DNA of 17,852 bases from JBBKWQ01 sp037969115 (GTDB lineage: Bacteria; Actinomycetota; Acidimicrobiia; Acidimicrobiales; Ilumatobacteraceae): positions 1 to 17,852 of the forward strand of contig JBBKWQ010000098.1 of assembly GCA_037969115.1 (NCBI GenBank), written 5' to 3'. Positions 1 through 7,022 of the stretch are shown in pieces. A program made the translations under genes and the position numbers. Under the pieces are notes generated by a model. It did not search any database, had not been told where the DNA came from, and was given only the letters and a program-made list of their open reading frames with translations. Position 1 is the stretch's first letter, and each line of letters opens with the position of its first letter.

Positions 1-127
1 CGCGAAGACGGCGGGGACGACGAGGCCCCCCATGCCGTTCGCCGACACCTCGTCGTTCACGCCGATGCGCGTGGTGGCCGACACAGCGAACGGCATGGGG
101 GGCCTCGTCGTCCCCGCCGTCTTCGCG
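1..127. repeat. Perfect 42-bp inverted repeat at the left edge
   Basis: Bases 1-42 are the exact reverse complement of bases 86-127, separated by a 43-base loop. The second arm is ordinary coding sequence of the phosphomannomutase gene (it encodes the stretch around NGMGGLVVPAVFA). The first arm starts at base 1 of the window. A perfect inverted copy that begins exactly at the edge, inside a conserved enzyme gene, is more like a fold-back chimera at a contig end than natural sequence. The artefact reading is inference; the repeat itself is directly visible. Confidence 0.9.
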
Positions 128-904
128 CGTATTCCGGCCATCGATCTCGAAGTGATGTACGGCGAGCTCGATGGCACGTTCCCCAACCACCCGGCCGACC
201 CGCTCCAGCCGGCGAATCAGCGAGATCTGTGCGCTCGGGTGACCGCGGGCGGCTTCGACGTCGGTTTGGCGTTCGATGGCGACGCCGATCGTGTCTTCGT
301 GGTCGACGAGAACGGTGTTGGTCTCAGCGGTTCCACGACCACGGCGCTGCTGGCGTCCGCGATCCTCCGCGATGAACCGGGCGCAACCGTGCTCCACAAC
401 CTGATCTGCTCGAAGGCGGTTCCCGAGACGGTGCGCGAACACGGCGGCGTGCCGATTCGCACCAAGGTGGGGCACTCGTTCATCAAGCAGACAATGGCCG
501 ACACGGATGCTGTGTTCGGCGGAGAACACTCGGCGCACTACTACTTCGCTCGCAACTACCGCGCCGACAGTGGGTTGATCGCTTCGTTGATGGTGCTCGC
601 GGAACTGTCGAGGCTAGGGGAGCCACTTTCCGTCGTGCGTCGACCGTTCGAGCGCTACGCCAGTAGCGGCGAGATCAACACGCAGGTCGAAGACGTTGCC
701 CACGTGATCGATGACGTGTCGAAGGAATACGCCGCCTACGAACAGGACGACCTCGACGGCCTCACCGTCGACTGCGGCACATGGTGGTTCAACCTTCGTC
801 CGTCGAACACCGAGCCGTTGCTCCGTCTCAACCTCGAGGCATCGACTCGCGATGAGTGCGACAGCCGTGTGGCTGACGTACTGTCCGTCATCACCCGCGG
901 CTGA
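2..904 (+). CDS. Phosphomannomutase/phosphoglucomutase family enzyme, C-terminal part
   Basis: This is an alpha-D-phosphohexomutase, which moves phosphate between C1 and C6 of a hexose (mannose or glucose) through a phosphoserine intermediate, in the cytoplasm. Counting from the ATG at 32, residues 82-87 are the metal-binding loop DGDADR, residues 163-172 the sugar-recognition loop GGEHSAHYYF, and the RPSNTEP phosphate-binding loop lies near the C-terminus. About 290 residues are present against roughly 450-470 for the family. The N-terminal domain with the catalytic serine is therefore missing off the left edge. The frame has no stop back to base 2, so the ATG at 32 is probably not the real start. 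Bases 1-42 are also suspect because they are an inverted copy of 86-127. ManB or PmmA is likely from the motifs and neighbours, but glucose versus mannose specificity cannot be read here. Confidence 0.88.
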   Translation, partial: AKTAGTTRPPMPFADTSSFTPMRVVADTANGMGGLVVPAVFARIPAIDLEVMYGELDGTFPNHPADPLQPANQRDLCARVTAGGFDVGLAFDGDADRVFVVDENGVGLSGSTTTALLASAILRDEPGATVLHNLICSKAVPETVREHGGVPIRTKVGHSFIKQTMADTDAVFGGEHSAHYYFARNYRADSGLIASLMVLAELSRLGEPLSVVRRPFERYASSGEINTQVEDVAHVIDDVSKEYAAYEQDDLDGLTVDCGTWWFNLRPSNTEPLLRLNLEASTRDECDSRVADVLSVITRG

Positions 905-924
905 GCCGCCCGACACGGTCGCCC

Positions 925-970
925 GACGACCACCGCGACGACCACCCCAACGACCACCCCAACGACCACG
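925..970. repeat. Short 12-bp tandem repeat, about 3.8 copies
   Basis: Four successive units of the form GACGACCACCCC (with changes in the first unit and at the first base of the later ones) lie between the mutase stop codon at 902-904 and the next gene's ribosome binding site. The last unit is incomplete. Read in the mutase frame past the stop, the repeat would encode Thr-Thr-Thr-Pro units. Confidence 0.75.
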
Positions 971-980
971 AGGAGCACCC

Positions 981-1217
981 ATGGCACTCGATACGAAGCT
1001 GTTGCAGGTTCTGGCCTGCCCGGATGACAAGGGTCCGCTGTACTACATCGAGTCGGAGCAGGTGTTGTACAACCCCCGCTTGAAGCGATCGTACGAGGTT
1101 CGCGACGACATCCCGGTGATGCTCGTCGAGGAGGCGAGCACAGCCGACGATGCGCGTCACGCCGAGTTGATGGCAATCGTCGAACGGGACTCGATCAGCC
1201 CGACGTTCGAAATCTGA
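981..1217 (+). CDS. Trm112/YcaR-family small protein
   Basis: This 78-aa protein matches the Trm112-like family of small proteins (E. coli YcaR type). It shows the LLQVLACPDDKGPL opening and the SYEVRDDIPVMLVEEA block that ends the fold. Only one cysteine (C13) of the usual zinc-binding set remains, which is common in actinobacterial versions and suggests the fold no longer holds zinc. In eukaryotes and archaea Trm112 activates methyltransferases, but the role of the bacterial short forms is unsettled. The start is supported by a GAGGAG-like ribosome binding site at about 970-975, five bases before the ATG. It follows the mutase by 76 bases and is probably co-transcribed; the pairing of a hexomutase with a Trm112-like gene recurs in actinobacteria. 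Confidence 0.82.
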   Translation: MALDTKLLQVLACPDDKGPLYYIESEQVLYNPRLKRSYEVRDDIPVMLVEEASTADDARHAELMAIVERDSISPTFEI

Positions 1218-1248
1218 CGCGAGAATTGGCTCCCCGAATCACAATTTC

Positions 1249-2721
1249 ATGACGAACACGTTACGATTCATGGCCGTGCATGGACCTTCCCGTCGAACCC
1301 AGCTCGGCAAGCGAACTCGCGTAGCGGTCTGTCTCGCGCTCGCTGCGTCATTGACCGCCGTCGGAGCCCTTCGTTCCGGGTCTGAGCAAACCGTTGTCGA
1401 GGCCGCGGGAGGCGTCGACTCCGGTGGCGAATACCACGCCATCGAACCCGACCGTGTCCTCGACACGCGACTCGGGCTCGGAGCTTCGAAGATCGGTACG
1501 GTGTCCGTGCCCACCGGCCAGGGTGCGACGTTCGAAGTGCAGGTCGTCGGCCCCGGTGGCCTGCCGGCACTCGCCGACCTCGACAGCGACGAGGTGCTCG
1601 CGGTTGCCGTGAGCGCCACCGTGGTGGCACCGAGCGCTCCGGGGTACCTCCGCATGTTCGGTTCTGGCGCCACCGAGGGCGGCTCGTCACAGGTCAACTT
1701 CCAGGCCCGACAGACCGTGCCCAACCTCGCCATCGTTCGTCCCGGCGACAATGGCAAGATCGTCGTGCGGCTCGTGTCCGAGACCGTGAACGGCAATGCC
1801 CACGTCCTGATCGACGTGTTCGGATGGTTCTCCACGAGCAGCTTCGGCGACCAGGGTGCCCGCACCATCCCGGTCGGACCGGGGCGCATCTTCGACTCCC
1901 GCACCACCACGCCGTTCAACGCCGGCGAAGTCCGCACCGTCGACATTCGCGGTGCCGATTCCACCAGTCCCGCCAGAACCGACATCGTGCCCAACAGCTC
2001 CTCGGTCATCGGAGCATTGGTCAACATCACCGCGGTCAACAATCTGTCGACGAGCAGCGACACCTTCGTGTCGGCGACGCCGACCGCACCCGCTGCCGGC
2101 ACCTTGCCGAGCACCAGCAACCTCAACCTTCGAAACGGTGACATCAAGGCGAACCTCGCGCTCGTTCCGGTCGGTCCCGACGGCAAGATCCGTCTCTTCA
2201 ACGAGCGCGGCAACGTGCACCTGCTGGTCGACGTCGTGGCCTATCTCCGCACCGGCATGGATCCGTCCACCAACCAGGGACGCGTGGTGCCGCTCGTGTC
2301 GCCGAACCGTGTGATCGACACCCGTTCCGGCTCAACGGCAGGCAAGCTGGGTCCGGGCCAGGGCGAGGACTGGGACTTCTCCGAGTTCGTCGACAGCGTC
2401 GAGATCGGCGGCACGTGGGTCGGGCCGCAGTCTGCGCTCATCGGCAACCTCACGGGCACGGGACTCGTCCGTCAGTACCCCACGGTGTCCGTCGAGACCT
2501 ACATGACGGCTTATCCCTCGGCGGTGAGCAATCCGAAGCCGCCCGACGCGTCGAACATCAACCTCGTCGAGAACGAGTCGGTGCCGAACATGGCGCTGCT
2601 CACATACGGCAGCGCCGAAGATGCGTCCGGCAACATGTCGAACTCGATGGTCCGGTTCTACAACTACAGCGGCTCGATCGACTACATCTTCGACGTGTCG
2701 GCCGTGATCCTCGCCGGCTGA
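1249..2721 (+). CDS. Secreted protein of three DTR-type beta repeats, function unknown
   Basis: A 490-aa exported protein. Residues 21-42 form a basic and hydrophobic signal segment (KRTRVAVCLALAASLTAVGA). The rest is three copies of one module of about 140 residues. Each begins with a [DGN]R[VI][LFI]D[TS]R motif (68-74, 212-218, 353-359), has a central N-[FLI]-x-x-N-[LM]-A-[LI] block (148-163, 291-306, 436-451), and ends with a hydrophobic-DV strand (185-194, 324-333, 478-487). This module is familiar from many actinobacterial secreted and cell-surface proteins, often as a C-terminal domain, but I know of no assigned activity. Here it makes up the whole mature protein, with no enzyme domain or LPXTG anchor. 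The start is uncertain: there is no ribosome binding site before 1249, while an in-frame GTG at 1276 lies 8 bases after a TACGAT box and would give a cleaner signal peptide. Confidence 0.75.
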   Translation: MTNTLRFMAVHGPSRRTQLGKRTRVAVCLALAASLTAVGALRSGSEQTVVEAAGGVDSGGEYHAIEPDRVLDTRLGLGASKIGTVSVPTGQGATFEVQVVGPGGLPALADLDSDEVLAVAVSATVVAPSAPGYLRMFGSGATEGGSSQVNFQARQTVPNLAIVRPGDNGKIVVRLVSETVNGNAHVLIDVFGWFSTSSFGDQGARTIPVGPGRIFDSRTTTPFNAGEVRTVDIRGADSTSPARTDIVPNSSSVIGALVNITAVNNLSTSSDTFVSATPTAPAAGTLPSTSNLNLRNGDIKANLALVPVGPDGKIRLFNERGNVHLLVDVVAYLRTGMDPSTNQGRVVPLVSPNRVIDTRSGSTAGKLGPGQGEDWDFSEFVDSVEIGGTWVGPQSALIGNLTGTGLVRQYPTVSVETYMTAYPSAVSNPKPPDASNINLVENESVPNMALLTYGSAEDASGNMSNSMVRFYNYSGSIDYIFDVSAVILAG

Positions 2722-2772
2722 TCGCCGACTCGCGCTCCCGACGGGGCGTGGTGATGGTCCTCAGGGTCACGC

Positions 2773-2778
2773 TAGGCT
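2773..2778 (+). promoter_or_regulatory. Candidate -10 box for ahcY
   Basis: TAGGCT fits the TANNNT -10 pattern and sits about 108 bases before the ahcY start, giving a leader of about 100 bases. It lies between two copies of TGGTCCTCA (2755-2763 and 2780-2788), spaced 25 bases apart, which could be an operator. No clear -35 box is present. Confidence 0.25.
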
Positions 2779-2844
2779 GTGGTCCTCAAGACGTGGGCTG
2801 ATTCGACACGGTGCCAGTAGGCCCCGGCTCATGTGTTCTCGACC

Positions 2845-2866
2845 GGGCCGGCGATGTAACCGGCCC
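2845..2866 (+). promoter_or_regulatory. Hairpin in the ahcY leader
   Basis: GGGCCGG (2845-2851) and CCGGCCC (2860-2866) form a perfect 7-bp stem with an 8-base loop. It ends 9 bases before the GGAG ribosome binding site (2876-2879) of ahcY. There is no T-run, so it is not a terminator. It could affect translation or mRNA stability. It does not match a riboswitch that I recognise. Confidence 0.4.
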
Positions 2867-2886
2867 ACCCTCGAAGGAGCCCGTAC

Positions 2887-4356
2887 ATGACTTCCACACT
2901 CTCGGCGCGCAAGGATTACCGAGTCGCCGACCTGTCGCTCGCACCGTTCGGTCGCAAGGAGATGCTCCTCGCCGAGCACGAGATGCCCGGCCTGATGGAG
3001 ATACGTAGGGAGTACGGCCCGTCGAAGCCGCTCGCCGGTGCGCGCATCTCCGGCTCATTGCACATGACGATCCAGACCGCCGTGTTGATCGAGACGCGGA
3101 CCGAACTCGGCGCCGAAGTCCGCTGGGCGAGCTGCAACATCTTCTCGACGCAGGATCACGCTGCCGCGGCCGTCGTCGTCGGCCCGAACGGCAGCGCCGA
3201 CGACCTCCAGGGTGTTCCTGTGTTCGCGTGGAAGGGCGAAACACTCGAGGAGTACTGGTGGTGCACCGACCAGATGATGACATGGCCCGATGCTGCCGAC
3301 GGCTCGTCGTACGACGGTCCGAACATGATTCTCGACGACGGCGGCGACGCCACCATGTTGCTCCACAAGGGCGTCGAGTACGAGACGGCCGGCGAAGTGC
3401 CCGACCCGACCGAAGCGCCCAACGCCGAACTGGCCATCGTGCTCGGCTTGCTGCAGCGCTCGCTCAAGGCTGACCCGCTCAAGTGGTCCCGGATGGGCAA
3501 GCAGATCAAGGGCGTCACCGAAGAGACCACGACCGGCGTGAAGCGCCTGTACAAGATGGCCGCCGACGGTGACCTGTTGTTCCCTGCGATCAACGTGAAC
3601 GATTCGGTGACGAAGTCGAAGTTCGACAACCTCTACGGCTGCCGCCACTCACTCGTCGACGCGATCTCTCGGGCCACCGATGTCATGCTCGGCGGCAAGA
3701 CCGCAGTCGTGCTCGGCTACGGCGATGTCGGCAAGGGGTGCGTGCAATCGCTGCGCGGCCAGGGTTGCCGCGTCATCGTGACCGAGATCGACCCGATCAA
3801 CGCGCTCCAGGCCGCGATGGAGGGCCTGCAGGTGCTCCCGATCGAGGACGTCGTCGAGACTGCCGACCTCTTCGTGACGGCAACGGGCAACGCCGACATC
3901 ATCACCATCGACCACATGCAGCGCATGAAGCACAACGCGATCGTGTGCAACATCGGCCACTTCGACAATGAGATGGACATGTCCGGTCTGTCGCGCAGTG
4001 GCGCGGTGCGTGACGAACTGAAGCCCGGTACCGACGTGTGGCGGTTCGAGGGCGGCCGACAGATCATCGTGCTGGCCGAGGGACGACTCGTGAACCTCGG
4101 GTGCGCCACCGGCCACCCGAGCTTCGTCATGAGCTGCTCGTTCTCGAACCAGGTTCTCGCGCAGATCGAACTCTGGAAGAACACCGACGAATACCCGATC
4201 GGCGTGTACGTGCTTCCCAAGCACCTCGACGAGAAGGTCGCTCGGTTCCACCTCCCGGCGCTCGGGGTGAAGCTCACGGTATTGTCCGACGCGCAGGCCG
4301 AGTACCTCGACCTCGACCCGGCGGGTCCGTTCAAACCAGAACACTACCGCTACTGA
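2887..4356 (+). CDS. ahcY: Adenosylhomocysteinase (S-adenosyl-L-homocysteine hydrolase)
   Basis: This enzyme reversibly splits S-adenosylhomocysteine into adenosine and homocysteine using bound NAD+. It relieves product inhibition of methyltransferases and feeds the methionine cycle. Visible marks are the substrate-domain block TWPDAADGSSYDGPNMILDD (133-152), the NDSVTKSKFDN segment with the conserved Lys243 and Asp247, the NAD-binding loop GYGDVGKG (277-284), the NIGHFDNE segment (355-362), the HPSFVMS segment, and the C-terminal KPEHYRY tail that completes the neighbouring subunit's NAD site. The length of 489 aa fits the long actinobacterial form with an insertion in the catalytic domain. 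GGAG at 2876-2879 lies 7 bases before the ATG. The gene has its own leader of about 165 bases and is likely regulated separately from the upstream surface protein. Confidence 0.97.
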   Translation: MTSTLSARKDYRVADLSLAPFGRKEMLLAEHEMPGLMEIRREYGPSKPLAGARISGSLHMTIQTAVLIETRTELGAEVRWASCNIFSTQDHAAAAVVVGPNGSADDLQGVPVFAWKGETLEEYWWCTDQMMTWPDAADGSSYDGPNMILDDGGDATMLLHKGVEYETAGEVPDPTEAPNAELAIVLGLLQRSLKADPLKWSRMGKQIKGVTEETTTGVKRLYKMAADGDLLFPAINVNDSVTKSKFDNLYGCRHSLVDAISRATDVMLGGKTAVVLGYGDVGKGCVQSLRGQGCRVIVTEIDPINALQAAMEGLQVLPIEDVVETADLFVTATGNADIITIDHMQRMKHNAIVCNIGHFDNEMDMSGLSRSGAVRDELKPGTDVWRFEGGRQIIVLAEGRLVNLGCATGHPSFVMSCSFSNQVLAQIELWKNTDEYPIGVYVLPKHLDEKVARFHLPALGVKLTVLSDAQAEYLDLDPAGPFKPEHYRY

Positions 4357-4421
4357 GACTCACCCCTGGTGTGTGGTCGTGAGCTGGTTCGTCGCGCTCG
4401 AACGGATCACGCTCGAAGTCG

Positions 4422-5285
4422 TCAGATGAAGCCGGGCTCGACCCAGCCCGGGAACACGTCGGGCAACCCGTCGGTCACCCGATCGGTGTAGGTTGCCGGG
4501 CGTTTCTCCAGGAAGCTGGTCACGCCCTCGTGGGCATCGGCGCTGCGGCCTCGCTGGAGGATCGCGCGGCTGTCCGCGCGGTGCGCTTCCATGGGATGAT
4601 TCGCGCCGAGCATCCGCCAGACCAACTGGCGGGTGAGTGCGACGGAGACGGGCGCTGCGTTCTCAACGATCTCGGCGGCAAGTGAGCGCGCTGCATCGAT
4701 GAGGTCGGAGGGTTCGTGCAGGCTCCGCACGAGGCCGCCGCCGAGTGCCTCCTGGGCGAGGAAGACCCGACCCGAGTAGGCCCACTCGAGGGCCTGGCTG
4801 ACGCCGACGATGCGGGGCAAGAACCAACTGGAGCACGCTTCCAGCGTGATGCCGCGCCGGGAGAAGACGAAGCCGAACTTGGCGTCCGGTGTGGCGATGC
4901 GGATGTCCATCGGCAGGGTCATGGTGACGCCCACACCGACGGCAGCGCCGTTGATCGCGCCGATCACGGGCTTCAGGCTGTCGAAGATCCGCAGGGCGAC
5001 CATGCCGCCGCCGTCGCGGGGCACACCGGCATCGGTGCCGATCTCGCTGCCTCCCTTCGCGAACGTCGCACCGCCGCGCCCCAGATCTGCCCCGGCGCAG
5101 AACGCCCGCCCGCTGCCGGTGACGATCACGGCCCGAACATCGTCGTCGGCGTCGGTGAGATCGAACGCTGCGCAGAGCTCCCGACGCATCAGATCGGTGA
5201 ACACGTTCATCCTGTCGGGACGGTTCAGCGTGACGGTCGCGATGTGGTCTGCGACGTCGTAGGTGATCTGCTCGAAGGTGCTCAC
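4422..5285 (-). CDS. Crotonase-superfamily enzyme (enoyl-CoA hydratase/isomerase family)
   Basis: A 287-aa CoA-thioester enzyme of the crotonase fold. The first oxyanion-hole segment is GRAFCAGADL (59-68) and the second is INGAAVGVGV (111-120). The two catalytic glutamates of classical enoyl-CoA hydratase are absent: the positions aligned to rat Glu144 and Glu164 are Thr121 and Phe141. A glutamate is present at E149 in the GITLEACSSWFLPR segment, the place where peroxisomal-type enoyl-CoA isomerases (ECI2-like) and many annotated EchA proteins carry theirs. An isomerase or another crotonase reaction is therefore as likely as hydration. The start is GTG at 5285, with TAACGT six bases upstream, so the gene may have its own leaderless promoter. 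It lies 22 bases downstream of ftsX but has no obvious link to division. Confidence 0.88.
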   Translation of the reverse strand: MSTFEQITYDVADHIATVTLNRPDRMNVFTDLMRRELCAAFDLTDADDDVRAVIVTGSGRAFCAGADLGRGGATFAKGGSEIGTDAGVPRDGGGMVALRIFDSLKPVIGAINGAAVGVGVTMTLPMDIRIATPDAKFGFVFSRRGITLEACSSWFLPRIVGVSQALEWAYSGRVFLAQEALGGGLVRSLHEPSDLIDAARSLAAEIVENAAPVSVALTRQLVWRMLGANHPMEAHRADSRAILQRGRSADAHEGVTSFLEKRPATYTDRVTDGLPDVFPGWVEPGFI

Positions 5286-5291
5286 GTGCTG

Positions 5292-5297
5292 ACGTTA
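5292..5297 (-). promoter_or_regulatory. Candidate -10 box for a leaderless crotonase mRNA
   Basis: On the minus strand TAACGT is followed by 6 bases and then the GTG start of the crotonase gene at 5285. This is the spacing expected when transcription starts at the start codon. The box falls in the 22-base gap after ftsX. No clear -35 is seen. Confidence 0.4.
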
Positions 5298-5307
5298 CCG
5301 ACCGAGG

Positions 5308-6213
5308 TCAGACGTCGAGGAAGCGCGATGCTGCGATGCCGGAGCCGATCATGCCGACGACGGCGCCGAAGCCGATGAGGTAGAGCGAGACCGTGCCCAC
5401 GTAGCCACTGTCGACCACGAGCGCGGAGAAGCCGGTTCCCTGCGGGAACTCCTTCACGCCCGACGTCCATCGGCCGTTGATGAACCACAATGCGCCGCAC
5501 GCCGCGACTGCTCCGATCAAACCGTGGATCAGGCCTTCGAGCATGAACGGAACGCGGATGAACCAGTCGGTCGCCCCGACGAGTTTCATCACTTCGATCT
5601 CGCGTCGCCGCGCGAACATCGCGGTTCTGATCGTGTTCCAGATGAGCAAGGTCGCCGCGAACATGAGGGCGATCCACATGCCGGTCAGATAGGTGCCGGC
5701 GAAACCCTTGAGCTTGGCGATCAGGTCGATCTGATCTTCTGCGAGGTCGACGTTGTACACGTTGGGAAGCTGGCTGTAGCTGAGCTTGAGCTGGCGCAGC
5801 TGATCGATCTGAGTGGCGTCGGAAGGGGTGACCTTGAACTGCGTCGGGATGTTCGACGGGGTCAAGAGTTCCAGCGTTGCGGGCTCACCGGCGAACAGGA
5901 TCTGAGCGTCGTCGAGCGAGCACTGCACGTCGCAATACCGCCACGCTTCGATCGTGGTGCCTTCCTGGGCCCGCAGCGCGTCCTCGATCACCATGCGTTG
6001 GGCGTCGTCGGCCTGTGAATTGACGTACACGATCATCTCGACGCCGCCCTCCCAACGTTGCAGGAGGTTGTCGAAGCCGTGTTGGATCAGCAACGTCAGT
6101 CCGAACATCAGCAACGAGATCGCCGACGTGATGATCGCTGCAATGGTGAGCGTGAGGTTGCGCTGGAAGCTGGCCCAGGTCTCGCGGAATGTGTAGGTGA
6201 GACGTGACAGCAT
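5308..6213 (-). CDS. ftsX: Cell division protein FtsX
   Basis: FtsX is the membrane half of the FtsEX complex, an ABC-type machine that senses the divisome and activates peptidoglycan hydrolases outside the cell. The 301 residues show the typical plan: TM1 at about 21-43, an extracellular domain at about 55-170 with VEMIVYVN at its start, then TM2 (175-195), TM3 (226-246) and TM4 (272-294). The conserved cytoplasmic stretch ARRREIEVMKLVGATDWFIRVPFMLEGLIHGLIGA (201-235) couples to FtsE. Cys94 and Cys98 lie close together in the extracellular domain (motif CDVQC) and might form a disulfide. The ATG overlaps the last base of the ftsE stop codon (TAATG), so the two are translationally coupled. 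The usual actinobacterial neighbour smpB does not follow. Confidence 0.96.
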   Translation of the reverse strand: MLSRLTYTFRETWASFQRNLTLTIAAIITSAISLLMFGLTLLIQHGFDNLLQRWEGGVEMIVYVNSQADDAQRMVIEDALRAQEGTTIEAWRYCDVQCSLDDAQILFAGEPATLELLTPSNIPTQFKVTPSDATQIDQLRQLKLSYSQLPNVYNVDLAEDQIDLIAKLKGFAGTYLTGMWIALMFAATLLIWNTIRTAMFARRREIEVMKLVGATDWFIRVPFMLEGLIHGLIGAVAACGALWFINGRWTSGVKEFPQGTGFSALVVDSGYVGTVSLYLIGFGAVVGMIGSGIAASRFLDV

Positions 6214-6890
6214 TACTCGTAGACACCTCGGGCCTGGTCTCGGACGATGACGCCGCGGTCGAGCTGGATCACTCGTTTGCGCATGGTGTTCACGATGCGT
6301 TGATCGTGCGTTGCCATGACCACGGTCGTTCCGGTCTTGTTGATCCGATCGAGCAACCGCATGATGCCCTCACCAGTGGTGGGGTCGAGGTTTCCGGTGG
6401 GCTCGTCGGCGATCAGGATCAGCGGTCGGTTCACGAAAGCTCGAGCGATCGACACGCGCTGCTGCTCGCCACCCGAGAGCTGGTGCGGAAATCGCTCTTC
6501 CTTGCCGGCCAGGCCGACCAGATCGAGCACGGCGGGAACCTGCTGGCGAATGACGTGTTTCGGCCGCCCGATCACTTCTTGCGCGAACGCCACGTTCTCG
6601 AACACGGTCTTGTTCGACAGGAGTTTGTAGTCCTGGAAGATGTTGCCGATGTTGCGTCGCAAGTGAGGAACGCGGCCCGGAGGCATGTCGATGATGTTGC
6701 GACCCGCCACCCAGACGGCGCCGCGCTCGGGCCGCTCTTCGCGGTTCAGCAGGCGCAGCAACGTGCTCTTGCCTGAACCCGACGGTCCGACGAGGAACAC
6801 GAACTCCCCCTTGGCCACGTCGAAGGACGCGTCGCGGAGGGCGACGACTTCGGCGGAGTAGCTCTTCGTGACGTTTTCGAGTCGAATCAT
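6213..6890 (-). CDS. ftsE: Cell division ATP-binding protein FtsE
   Basis: The ATPase of FtsEX. All ABC motifs are intact in 225 aa: Walker A GPSGSGKST (35-43), Q-loop around Q86, signature LSGGEQQR (138-145), Walker B ILIADEP (158-164) and the switch His195. The segment FQDYKLL (85-91) is typical of FtsE. It binds FtsX at the inner face of the membrane, and the genes overlap by one base. The 132 bases upstream, between prfB and ftsE, contain a possible -10 TACCCT at 6920-6925 on this strand, which would give a short leader of about 20 bases. No Shine-Dalgarno sequence precedes the ATG. The operon could therefore be fed both from upstream and from this weak site. Confidence 0.97.
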   Translation of the reverse strand: MIRLENVTKSYSAEVVALRDASFDVAKGEFVFLVGPSGSGKSTLLRLLNREERPERGAVWVAGRNIIDMPPGRVPHLRRNIGNIFQDYKLLSNKTVFENVAFAQEVIGRPKHVIRQQVPAVLDLVGLAGKEERFPHQLSGGEQQRVSIARAFVNRPLILIADEPTGNLDPTTGEGIMRLLDRINKTGTTVVMATHDQRIVNTMRKRVIQLDRGVIVRDQARGVYE

Positions 6891-6980
6891 GTGGAGGGGC
6901 CTGGTGAGTGGGCTGGATCAGGGTATCGCCATCAAACCGTCACAATGCGGCACCCTTCGTCGCGAATGCGCCTGACCCAC

Positions 6981-7011
6981 ACCCTCCAGTTCGTCCACCC
7001 TCCGGTTCGTC
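6981..7011. repeat. Two-copy 16-bp tandem repeat between prfB and ftsE
   Basis: ACCCTCCAGTTCGTC (6981-6995) is repeated one period later as ACCCTCCGGTTCGTC (6997-7011), 14 of 15 bases the same. It is followed directly by the perfect 12-base palindrome CGCTGCGCAGCG at 7011-7022, which touches the prfB stop codon. No T-run follows on the minus strand, so a terminator is not supported. Confidence 0.6.
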
Positions 7012-7022
7012 GCTGCGCAGCG

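Noticed and set aside
711..1217. 168-aa frame extending the Trm112-like gene upstream
   Set aside because: The added N-terminal part is low in complexity, overlaps the mutase gene in another frame, and the ATG at 981 has a good ribosome binding site.
1239..2213. 324-aa open frame antisense to the surface protein
   Set aside because: The sense frame has a signal peptide and three matching repeats; the antisense product shows no such order.
2779..2886. SAH or SAM riboswitch before ahcY
   Set aside because: The conserved cores that I know for the SAH, SAM-II and SAM-IV classes could not be found; only a simple hairpin is visible.
7011..7022. Palindrome after the prfB stop as a terminator
   Set aside because: The 12-base palindrome has no loop and no T-run on the minus strand.
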